Positions 56,102-64,000 of a stretch of 64,000 bases of DNA are shown one piece after another. Location of the stretch: contig CM055112.1 of NCBI GenBank assembly GCA_029204225.1, positions 28,107,063 to 28,171,062 of the forward strand, in the 5' to 3' direction. The notes beneath the pieces were generated by a model that made no database searches, was not told where the DNA came from, and saw only the letters and a program-made list of their open reading frames with translations. Source of the stretch: Diphasiastrum complanatum (lineage: Eukaryota > Streptophyta > Lycopodiopsida > Lycopodiales > Lycopodiaceae). Made by a program: the position numbers and the translations under genes. How positions within the stretch are numbered: position 1 is the first letter of the stretch; every line of letters begins with the position of its first letter.

Positions 56102-56858
56102 GATGGAGCAATGTATGGTTTTTGCTCTCTGTCTGGATGAAATGCATAGCTAGATCAGCGATGAAATGATAGTGATGGCCTTACTTCTTTGTAACTCGGA
56201 GTATGCTGGCAGCAGATGAAAATCAGAGTAGAACATGCCTTCAAATGTATCTCTGTCAGCGCTGGAGGTCAAGTCAATTCTGATGAATTGGCCATCTTCC
56301 AAGAGGAAAGGCTGCAACTGTGGGCAGCGATGGCCTCTCAGCCTGCGATCTTCAATAAAGGTATGCTGCCTCAAGACAGCAAGCCATCAGCATAAAAACA
56401 AGAGCTTTAGAAGTGCGATGGTCAATGGATTAGAATCATGGCCTTAATCAGCTCTCTGTCAGAATTAAATCAACAGAGACTGAAACCATGTGTGTGAATG
56501 ATGCTAATGATAGAGTACGTTCCTCACAGTCACATCGATAGATGCCTTTCTTGATAGTGGATGAGTGATGAATAGCAGAGAACATTTTGGCAACTCAATT
56601 GCAAGCTCAATCAAGGAACAACAACACAATGTCCTAAAGAATGGAATGGACCTCAATAAGTAAATGTCAAGCAATTTAAGAATATCTGTGAAGGTGAATT
56701 GATGGTAAGATGTGCACCCTCTCATAATTCATGACTCTTTCACCCTCATAGTCTATTCATGCTCTAAGCTCATCTATCAACATGAGAATAGAATACGAAG
56801 AATTTTCCAAGACCACAATGCTCAATAAGTGAAAATGGAGGGATTTTGTAGGAGACTC
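56102..56858. repeat. 0.75-kb unrecognised segment, direct copy 2
   Basis: Second copy of 49388-50142, beginning GATGGAGCAATGTATGG and diverging after GATTTTGTAGGAGACTC. It has a small insertion (TCTCTG near 56252) and a deletion near 56818 relative to copy 1. Confidence 0.8.
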
Positions 56859-57540
56859 TAGTACAAGAGACTCACTCAAGCTCATAATAGAAGAGTTTTC
56901 CATTAAAGAAATCCTAAAAGAGCTCTTAGGCTAAGATTGTTGAACTAATATTAACCTCTCTTCACTCATCACATATGACTCACAACTCACACTCATATAG
57001 AATTCTTACTCGTGCAACCTTTCAAGTGTGAAATGACGTAAGGCATGATATCTTGATTAAAAGAAAAATTCAGCCTTCAAAGACTCTCTCAACATGAGAT
57101 TTAAGAAATGGCACATACAAACATCTAATCAAAGAAGAATCTCCAATATTAGAAAATTTCCTCATTATGAACTTGATGAAAAAATGACAAGAAACCAAAC
57201 AACACGTATAAAGTCCTCACCAAGGATTTAACACTAAGCAAGCCGCAAACAAGCAACACAAAGGGAAACGGATGGTGGACAAACCAATCCAACCAAACCT
57301 AGATCTTACGAATCTAGCCCCCAAGCTATGGATTAATCTATCACAAGGGATGAAGGAATCACACCAGCAGCATGCAAAGATGCAGGCCACGTTCCAGAAC
57401 ATGATCCGGGATTTTCCATTAGGGTTTCCCGGAACGCAATTTTTTTTTGTTTTTTTGTTTTCAAACATGCCAATATAGGGTATCATGTGAAAGGATTTCA
57501 AAAGAGCAGTTCTGTTGCTTGGTTTTAGATAGTTAACCCC
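56859..57540. other. Unassigned AT-rich region
   Basis: A minus-strand frame of 108 codons (57217-57543) lacks recognised motifs. The segment may include the outer part of the chromovirus LTR; the border cannot be placed. Confidence 0.35.
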
Positions 57541-58048
57541 CAATATCTACTAGTCACTTCAATCAGATATTGAAGCAAATTGTTTTTGTGGATACGGATT
57601 TGCAGATATAACATTGGCTAATCATTTCATTTGTATCTAACTGCTGCTATTCATTGGTCATTTGGATTGCACTAGCTGTGGATCCCTCCACAACGAGAAA
57701 AAAATTTGCAAATTCTTTTGCGATCCGGGACGCACGATCTAGATAGCAATCCGCTGCAATTGAGGCAACATGTAGCTACCAATCACACAATCAAGCATAC
57801 ACTAGTGCACTGACACACCTCACTGGACACCTATGCAGCCTATCTGGGCCACATCATCCAGTTCTCCTAGGACTCACTGATAGACCCATAAAAATCCACC
57901 ATCATGAGTTAAGACCTCCAACCATTGATTATGACCATATGCACGTAAGGGCCCCAAACCTCCCATAATCATAATTAACCTACATGTCGAGGTAGGCCTA
58001 CTAACCTCTAGCAAGATAATCAATACGAGATCAGTCATGGGCATGACA
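57541..58048 (-). repeat. 3' LTR of a Ty3/gypsy chromovirus (outer boundary unknown)
   Basis: On the minus strand the LTR starts TGTCATGCCCATGACTGATC at 58048, directly after a polypurine tract. TGTCATGCCC is a common chromovirus LTR start. The other end could not be placed, so 57541 is approximate. Confidence 0.5.
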
Positions 58049-58050
58049 AT

Positions 58051-58061
58051 CTTCCCCCCTT
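58051..58061 (-). other. Polypurine tract of the chromovirus
   Basis: Minus strand AAGGGGGGAAG, two bases before the LTR start. Confidence 0.7.
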
Positions 58062-58234
58062 ATTCAAGTTCTGACCTCAGAACTTAAAGCTAGGGAAGTT
58101 TCTTTTCAAGCTACCTTCTTGTTTCCAAGAATTTCATCGTATGTGCGACCTTTCCATCGAACCAGATGCTCGGTAACTATATGACTCCTCAATCATTTCA
58201 GGTTCAAGTTCTAGAACCAAGATATTCACCTTGA
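58062..58234 (-). pseudogene. Chromodomain end of a Ty3/gypsy polyprotein
   Basis: The minus strand contains EHLVRWKGRTYDEIL, resembling the LVKWKG core of integrase chromodomains, followed after stops by a phrase that leads to the polypurine tract. Chromodomains direct integration to modified chromatin. Only the last 55 or so codons remain; the copia sequence begins at about 58235 and nothing of the rest of gypsy pol is present. Confidence 0.55.
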
Positions 58235-58990
58235 CTACTTAATTTCAGGCCTGTCTCCATAGGTGTAGCAACCGGCTTGCAATCTTCCATCTTGAACTGC
58301 TTCAAATCTGTCCAATGTAGCATTCTTGAGAGAGGAAATTCCAGCCCCTTCTTGTACAAATTCAAGATTAAGATAAAAGTGCAATAGGCCTAAATCTGAG
58401 GTTTCAAAAACCGTACCAAGATCAAGTACTAAGGCATCAGTCTGCTGCTCAATACTTCCCGTAACAATAATATCATCAACATAAAGCAAAATAATGATGA
58501 TAAGATCTGAAGTATGCTTGACATAAAGAGTAGATTCGCTAGGACTATTAGTAAACCCACGATCACAAAAGTAAGCATGTATTTTTTTATACCACATCCT
58601 TGGGGCTTGCTTCAGTCCATAAAGTGTCTTCTTGAGAAGACAAACTTTATCTTCTTGGCCTTCAACAAAAAAACCAGCAGATTGTTGAAGGTACACTTCC
58701 TCATTGAGATCACCATTGAGGAATGCTATCTTTATGTCAAGTTGCCGCAAACGCCAACCAAAATGGGCAGCCAAAGAGGTTACTACCTTTACGGTAGTCA
58801 TCCGAGCAGTAAGCATAAAAGTCTCCTCATAAGCAATCCCCTTTTGCGGAGCATAGCCTTTGGCAACAAGCCTTGCCTTGTACCTTTCAACGGTACCATT
58901 TGCCTTGTACTTGATTTTATATACCCATTTAGAACCAATTGCCTTCTTCCCATGAAGAAGATCAACAAGAACCCAAATCTGGTTCTTCAT
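58235..58990 (-). pseudogene. Copia reverse transcriptase
   Basis: A 251-codon frame with SKWVYKIKYKANGTVERYKA, LDIKIAFLNGDLNEEVYL, LYGLKQAPRMWYKKI and LLYVDDIIVTGS, covering the palm and YVDD box of copia reverse transcriptase. The last 35 codons are read in a shifted phase (ATLDRFEAVQDGR), and the matching phrase KMEDCKPVATPME appears in another frame, so a frameshift lies near 58330. RNase H and the 3' LTR are missing: the element is cut at 58235 against chromovirus sequence. Confidence 0.9.
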
Positions 58991-59457
58991 GAGTGAATCA
59001 TACTATCTTGCATCACATCCTCCCAACATTTTACTCCCTTGGCTTGCTCATAAAAATCAGGTTCTTCCGCAACATCTCCATGAGATGAAAGAGAAAAATT
59101 TGAAAAATCAGCATAGTCCACTAATTTTGTAGAGGCACATGTCTTTCCATGATAAAATGAACTTATTTTGTTGTCCCGCAAAGTCGCCAACGACCACCAT
59201 GGGACTATTTTGGGCTGTCCAACAGCCATGTCTCTTCTTGCAATTTGCTGTCCAAGATTTTCCGAAATTGCTCTTTGCTGTCCAAGATCTTCTGACACTA
59301 CTCTTGGCTGTCCAAGATCTTCCAAAACTGGTCCTTGCTGTCCAAGTGTTCCTGCAGGCTGATTTTGAGCAACAATGAGCGGTCCTTGATGAACATTAGG
59401 CTCTAAACTTGATGAGGTGTTGGGCAGTTCGAAACTGGTTGATTGTTGTCCCTTATT
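58991..59457 (-). pseudogene. Copia integrase-RT linker with 10-residue repeats
   Basis: The frame 58987-59325 and its upstream continuation contain about four and a half copies of a 30-bp unit (GCTGTCCAAGAT... on the plus strand at 59214, 59247, 59277, 59307, 59337), giving repeated (E/S)DLGQ(Q/P) decapeptides. A stop near 59457 separates it from the integrase frame and another precedes RT. Confidence 0.8.
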
Positions 59458-59880
59458 TCAAGAAATAGAAGATAGTATCAAATTTGAAAAAACTTCAACA
59501 TTCACACTATGTGGGCTGTCCCTCTTCAAGATATGAGTTGGGGCCACATCTAATGAATTCTTTTCATCAAAATACACATCACGACTAACAATAATCTTGT
59601 TAGTGCTCAAATTGAACAGCCTATAGCCTTTGCTTTCACTACTATAGCCAACAAAAATGCATTGAACTCCTTTATCCTCAAGCTTGGTACGAAGTTTATC
59701 CGGAATAAAAGCATAAGCCATACAACCAAAAATGCGAAAGTGAGAGATTGTGGGCTTCTTCCCATACCAAACTTCATAAGGAGTTAATACTTTCAATGCT
59801 TTAGTAGGACTACGATTGCTTATGTATGTCACCGTTATAACCGCTTCAGCCCAAAACTTGTGAGACAGCCCCTTTGCTTT
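59458..59880 (-). pseudogene. Copia integrase, C-terminal part
   Basis: The frame encodes AKGLSHKFWAEAVITVTYIS, YEVWYGKKPTISHFRIFGC and VGYSSESKGYRLFNLSTNKI, the segment following the catalytic Glu in copia integrase. It is separated from the core by the MITE at 59889-60263. Confidence 0.88.
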
Positions 59881-59888
59881 GAGCATGC

Positions 59889-60263
59889 CATGGTTGCAAC
59901 CAAACGTTTGAAACGTTTTTACCCACTTTAAAGTGTGAAATTTAAGGTTTTTGCAGTGGTATGTCTAAAAAAAATAATTATTGCCAGTTATACTACAAAA
60001 ATAGGTTTCTTTGTGTTGCAACTTAGCTATGAAAAAAATTGCTTATAGTAGAATCAAACACAGCGCCCTGCTACAAACATGCAAAGCAACAGAACTCTTG
60101 ATTGCCCAAGTAGCCCTATCCAACATGGGGCGCCCTAGCCCCCTAGAGAAAGTGGCCACGCCCCCCAAAAGAAAAAAAAATTGCCATTTTCTTTAAAAAA
60201 CATGAAAAAAAAAGTCTGAAAAGCGGACGGCCGCATTTCCAAACGCGTTTCGTTGCAACCATG
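59889..60263. mobile_element. 375-bp hAT-type MITE inserted in the integrase
   Basis: Ends CATGGTTGCAACC and GGTTGCAACCATG are perfect 13-bp inverted repeats, extending less perfectly inward (AAACG). It is flanked by an exact 8-bp duplication GAGCATGC (59881-59888 and 60264-60271), diagnostic of hAT-type insertion. The interior has a GC-rich patch (GGGGCGCCCTAGCCCCC) and no coding capacity. Confidence 0.9.
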
Positions 60264-60890
60264 GAGCATGCAACGGACCATCTCCATAAGTGTGCAATTC
60301 TTTCGCTCGGCAACACCATTTTGTTGAGGCGTATAAGGAGTTGTCATTTGATGTAGAATTAATTCTTCTCTCGAAGAAATGCACCGAACGTACTCTTGAC
60401 GTATTCCCCTCCTCGATCGGTGCGTAGGGTCTTCAAAGAATGCCCAAACTTATTTTCCATCTTTGAAGTGTTGAAAAACTTCCGATTTAGCCTTCATAGG
60501 ATAGATCCATGTAAAACGGGAAAAGTCATCAATAAAAGTCACAAAATAGATGCACTTTCCAATGGATTCGGTCCTCATTGGACCACAAACATCACTATGA
60601 ACCAAATCAAATTTATCAAGAACCCTTATAGTTCCATCAATTGGAAAAGGTTTCCTTTGGAACTTTCCAAGTATGCAGCCCTCGCATACATGCCCTTTCG
60701 GCTGCTCAATAGTAGGAATGTCTTCTACCATATTAAATGTCTTCAACTTCTTCAAACTTGCAAAGTTGAGATGTCTTAACCTTGCATGCCACAATTCAGC
60801 CAACTCCAATGATTGTGATGTACAAGCAACAAGACATGTAGAGGGAATTCGTCGCTCATAGGTATCCATCATGCATTGTTCCCGAAACAA
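60264..60890 (-). pseudogene. Copia integrase, zinc finger and catalytic core
   Basis: The frame 60450-60890 carries the second zinc-finger His and Cys pair (HARLRHLN; CEGCILGKF) and the first catalytic Asp (LVHSDVCGPM). After a frame break, RTDRGGEYVKST (second Asp) and TPYTPQQNGVAERKN (Glu) lie at 60300-60430. All three catalytic residues are recognisable but in different frames. Confidence 0.88.
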
Positions 60891-61134
60891 TAATCAAGGG
60901 AGATCTTTTAGGATCCTTGACAAGAAACATATCTTCTTTGAACTCAACAGCCAGTCCTTGCTTCAACACAGTTGAAACCGAAAGAAGACTCTTTTTGATT
61001 CTCGGAACATAAAGCACATTCTTGATGTACTTTTCTTCACCATTAGGCAAAATGAAGGCTACAATTCCAATTCCATGAATAGGATAAGATGCATTATCCG
61101 CACATTGTACCTTGCTTCCATTTTGCACTTTCAC
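60856..61134 (-). pseudogene. Copia pre-integrase segment
   Basis: The frame encodes VQCADNASYPIHGIGIVAFI and VLYVPRIKKSLLSVS, the conserved block between protease and integrase, which overlaps the integrase frame by 35 bp in another phase. Confidence 0.82.
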
Positions 61135-61484
61135 TAATTTAGTGAATGCTTGCGAAAAGTCATATGACGAGTAGCACCACTATCAATCACCCATTCAATG
61201 GGCTGAGAATCAGCAACTTGCAAAACAAAACCTGAATTCCTCATAGATCTAGAAGTACTAGTAGAAGCAATATTAGACACAAAAGCATAGTCTTGATTCA
61301 AGATATCATCACTAACTTCAAGCTCTTGCTCCAAAGTAGCAAGTGAAGCACTAGTATCAATTCCTTTACTCTCCTCTTTCGCAAGCTTCTTCTTACAATC
61401 CTTGATGAAGTGCCCATACTTCTTGCAATAATGGCACTTCCCTTTCTTCTTTTGAGTGTTGACCTCCAATGGGCTTTTGCTCAT
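61134..61484 (-). pseudogene. Copia zinc knuckle and protease
   Basis: The frame contains CHYCKKYGHFIKDC, a CCHC zinc knuckle with correct spacing, then an acidic linker and EWVIDSGATRHMT, the copia protease active site. The region is continuous with gag in the ancestral protein, but a frameshift near 61470 separates them. It joins almost directly to the pre-integrase frame at 61134. Confidence 0.88.
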
Positions 61485-62192
61485 CCTTGGAAGGGGTCTT
61501 CCCCTTTCCTGTTGACTTGCCTATGCCCTTGCCTTTCGTGAAGAAAGCTTGATCTTGTTGAGTGTCACCCGCAAAGTTTTGCCTCGTTTGCTCCCCTTGA
61601 AGAAGCAACCCAACAAGTTTATCAAAGGAGAGTCGATGTCCCCTAAGAGAGATACTCAAAGATGCAACAAATGGAAGATAAGAGGAAGGTAATGAGTTGA
61701 GAGTAATGGAAACAAATTGAGCATCCTCAATTATCTCATCAATATTGAGAAGCTCCTCATGAAGATCTTTGATCTTCGTCAAGTGATTGGTCACTAGATC
61801 CCCTTCTTGCATCTTCAACATAGAAAGTTGATTTCGGAGATACACCACTCTTGCTGGATTTTTGACCCTATACATCGTATTAAGTGATTCCCATGCACTT
61901 TTAGATGTCTTACAAGATCTAATATGAGATAAGATAAATCTTTTCACCGCAAGAGCAACCATAGAATGTGCTTGTGCATCCCTTCTATCCCACTTCTTTT
62001 GTTCTTCCGAAGATGATGATCCACGAGGTGAGGTAGGTGCCAAAGAAGGAGGCCTTTCCTCATCACCATTGACCAAATCCCATAGCCCTTTCGCTATGAG
62101 ACGATTCTTCATCATGTAACTCCACAAGGAGTAATTTATGCCATCCAACCGATCTTCACCAAAAAACTGATAGCTTCCGATTCTTTAGCCAT
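61470..62192 (-). pseudogene. Copia gag
   Basis: The main frame begins with MDGINYSLWSYMMKNRLIAK at 62148, but an ATG at 62192 (MAKESEAIS) is the probable original start; one extra base in a homopolymer near 62159 puts it in another phase. The body shows SAWESLNTMY, VVYLRNQLSMLKMQEG and LTKIKDLHEELLNIDEI, a typical copia Gag. The tail is Lys/Gly-rich before the zinc knuckle. Apart from this shift and the one near 61470 it is open. Confidence 0.87.
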
Positions 62193-62889
62193 TACCTCGA
62201 ACAGAATTTCAGCTTGTAGTAGATAGGAAACAGAGCCTTTCCAAAGCCAAATCTAGTCAAAAATTTGCATCAAACAATGAGTTGAAAATAAGAGCACAAG
62301 ATGTCTTCCAATCTGCAACCAAAGTGCCCAAAAGATAATGGATAGATGGTTATTTTTCTGCACAAAAAAATCAATGTCTTGAAAATTAGGTTAAATTCGA
62401 TTGAAGCCTAGAACGAAACCCAATTAGGAAGCCAAATAGTGTGATCAACACACACCTCAATAGGGCTATTGAAGGTGCCCTACTACTTGTTGAAAATCTG
62501 CAATTTTTCAGCCACAAATTTGTCCTAACCCAAAATAGGGTTTGCTGGATTTTGGGCGCCCTCCTTCAAGACTGCAAACTTGAAAAATCAACAAAGTAAG
62601 AAGGCTCCAAAACCCAAATTAGAAGCAGATTTTTGGGCGCCCTCCTCGAGACAAGACTTGCTGAAAACTGGCTACAAAAAATCAGATTTGAGATGCTTAT
62701 TTTTGGGCGCCAAAAATTGCTCCTCCAAGATCCATGATGGGCGCCCTCCTTCAACCTTAAAAAGAGACAAAAAAGCTGATTCAAACTCCACTTGGAAAAA
62801 TCAGCAGGATGCTGAATTTTCAGATCACAAAGTAAAGTAGCTCCTCTTTTGGTAGGGCGCCAACATACAAGCTTGTTGTAGATCCGGTT
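62193..62889 (-). other. Untranslated leader of the copia element
   Basis: The leader between primer-binding site and gag contains four GGGCGCC-type phrases (for example TTTGGGCGCCCTCC at 62550 and 62633). It has no coding support. The beginning of the plus-strand relative at 63793-64000 is the inverted counterpart of its right end. Confidence 0.75.
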
Positions 62890-62901
62890 GCTTTGATACC
62901 A
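62890..62901 (-). other. Primer-binding site, tRNA-iMet type (one mismatch)
   Basis: Minus strand TGGTATCAAAGC, adjoining the LTR end at 62902. Confidence 0.8.
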
Positions 62902-63041
62902 TGAAAAAAAACAAGAGCCAAGGTACCAAGATCTAACTATCAAACAATCTCCACGAGACAAATGAGGGAAGATGATAGGCGCCCTCAAGGAGAGAGAGAA
63001 AACAAAAAATGGAAAGCAATGCTTAGAAAATGTAAAACTTT
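62902..63041 (-). repeat. Truncated 5' LTR of the minus-strand copia
   Basis: It begins TGAAAAAAAACAAGAGCC on the plus strand and matches the last 140 bp of the plus-strand LTR ending at 63780 (inverted). It stops at AAAACTTT, where plus-strand gag sequence of a related element takes over. Confidence 0.82.
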
Positions 63042-63360
63042 GCGGGTGACACTCAACAAGATCAAGCTTTCTTCACAAAAAGCAAGGGCAAAGGCAAGTC
63101 AAAAGGAAAGGGGAAGACTCCTTCCAAGGATGAGCAAAAGCTCATTGGAGGTCAAAATGTCAACACTCAAAAGAAAAAAGAGAAATTCCATGATTGCAAG
63201 AAGTATGGGCACTTCATCAAGGATTGTAAGAAGAAGCTCGTGAAAGAAGAGAGTAAATGAATTGATACTAGTGCTTCACTTGCTACTTTGGAGCAAGAGC
63301 TTGAAGCTAGTGATGATCTCTTCAACCAAGACTATGCTTTTGTGTCTAATATTGCTTTCA
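63036..63360 (+). pseudogene. Gag/zinc-knuckle fragment of a related plus-strand copia
   Basis: The phase starting AACTTTGCGGGTGACACTCA encodes the Gag tail (DEQKLIGGQN) and a knuckle reading FHDCKKYGHFIKDC, in which the first Cys is lost. An in-frame TGA at 63258 and loss of homology after 63350 end it. The related region of the minus-strand element is 61330-61600. A longer frame in another phase (62962-63243) is a shadow. Confidence 0.75.
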
Positions 63361-63780
63361 TAGGTTAAGTTAATTCATAGGTTACTTTGACCCAAAAGGT
63401 CGAGATTTGTGTAACCATGGGTATTTAGTTATTTAGGCCATGTTAAGTTTGTCAGTTGGACCCAATTTTGGTCATGTAGTGACTCGTGAGTCCTTAGGGG
63501 TCTAATTTTGTTTAGGGGCCCTATCTTGACTTTCGGAGGTGCCCTACATTTAGTAAGTGGTTAAGCTTAGGGTTTGTTGGCACTTGGCCACATCCAGGTA
63601 GAGTACTTGTATGCTCATTGTGTATACCAATTTTACATTTGCTAAGCATTGCTCTCCATTTTTTCTGCTCGCATTACTGCTTTCTCTCTCTCCTTGAGGG
63701 CGCCTATCCACTTCCCTCATTTGTTTTGTGGAGATTGTTTGATAGTTAGATCTTGGTGCCTAGGCTCTTGTTTTTCGTCA
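63361..63780 (+). repeat. LTR of a plus-strand copia (left boundary approximate)
   Basis: The right end (...CTCTTGTTTTTCGTCA) adjoins a primer-binding site. The last part matches the LTR at 62902-63041 inverted. The left end is set where gag homology ceases; no clear TG start was found. Confidence 0.65.
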
Positions 63781-63792
63781 TGGTATCAGAGC
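63781..63792 (+). other. Primer-binding site, tRNA-iMet type
   Basis: TGGTATCAGAGC, perfect match, directly after the LTR end in CA. Confidence 0.88.
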
Positions 63793-64000
63793 AACCGGAT
63801 CTGCAGCAAGCTTGTATGTTGGCGCCCTACCAAAAGAGGAGCTATTCTACTTTGTGATCTAAAAATTCAGCATCCTCTGCTGATTTTTCCAAGTGGAGTT
63901 TGGATCAGCTTTTTTGTCTCTTTTCAGGTTGAAGGAGGGCACCCATCATGGATCTTGGAGGAGCAATTTTTGGTACACAAAAATCAGCATTTCAAATCTG
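63793..64000 (+). other. Leader of the plus-strand copia, running off the window
   Basis: Matches 62690-62889 in inverted orientation, with the same GGCGCCCTACCAAAAGAGGAG phrase. The coding region would begin right of the window. Confidence 0.8.

Noticed and set aside
49388-56858. The direct repeats as LTRs of the gypsy element
   Set aside because: No TG...CA ends, no primer-binding site beside the right copy and no polypurine tract beside the left copy were found.
62962-63243. Plus-strand Lys/Arg-rich frame of 93 codons
   Set aside because: It crosses the LTR/gag junction and is out of phase with the recognisable Gag tail.

Overview
This window reads as nuclear DNA of a land plant. It carries Ty1/copia and Ty3/gypsy retrotransposons whose primer-binding sites match the initiator-methionine tRNA (TGGTATCAGAGC type), long AG/CT microsatellites, GT-AG introns, one TATA promoter, and no bacterial operon signals. 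The species cannot be named. Non-canonical DNA-transposon proteins (a tnp2/KDZ-like family and an unrecognised transposase-like family) would fit a non-flowering lineage, but that is inference. Most reading frames are decayed mobile-element genes. Only one intact host-type gene is proposed, plus possible exons of a second.

Layout. 1-3640: the LTR of a minus-strand copia family, abutting a gypsy protease relic, then a plus-strand copia 5' end with a broken gag. 3690-4860: low-complexity DNA, (GA)n and a G-rich island. 4900-17904: two inverted copies of an unrecognised transposase-like gene. The left copy is split by a young, non-autonomous 4574-bp copia element (5591-10164) with identical 5-bp target duplications, and the right copy preserves the empty site. 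Between them lie two direct copies of a second unrecognised gene, separated by a 450-bp foldback palindrome. 18136-23100: a degraded minus-strand copia carrying a 379-bp insert in its RT/RNase H region. 23351-26460: a gag-like relic whose in-frame stops are nearly all TAG, followed by a polypurine tract and an LTR start.

28184-28869: a solo LTR. 30835-32705: a host-type gene with upstream tandem repeats, TATA box, CT tract, probable 5'-UTR intron and one coding exon for a basic protein with a four-cysteine zinc-ribbon-like motif. 34543-36944: another copy of the copia-family LTR, split by a 1195-bp element with TG...CA ends and 5-bp target duplications. 36945-43980: AT-rich DNA with few genes, containing an 84-bp tRNA-like retroposon with perfect 14-bp target duplications, an inverted-repeat MITE inside a possible host intron, degenerate tandem repeats and scattered exon-like stretches. 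43985-49360: a large inverted-repeat transposon with a broken tnp2/KDZ-like transposase.

49388-58235: two direct copies of a 0.75-kb unrecognised segment flank a decayed gypsy pol; the 3' end of a chromovirus follows. 58235-64000: a minus-strand copia with most pol domains, interrupted by a 375-bp hAT-type MITE with 8-bp target duplications, then a head-to-head junction with a plus-strand relative at the window edge.

The elements show several rounds of nesting (copia into gypsy, copia into DNA transposon, MITEs into copia, retroelement into LTR). The copia LTR family recurs at least four times with LTR copies, and its LTRs and leaders carry a recurring CACACGTGTG palindrome. No element here looks fully autonomous.
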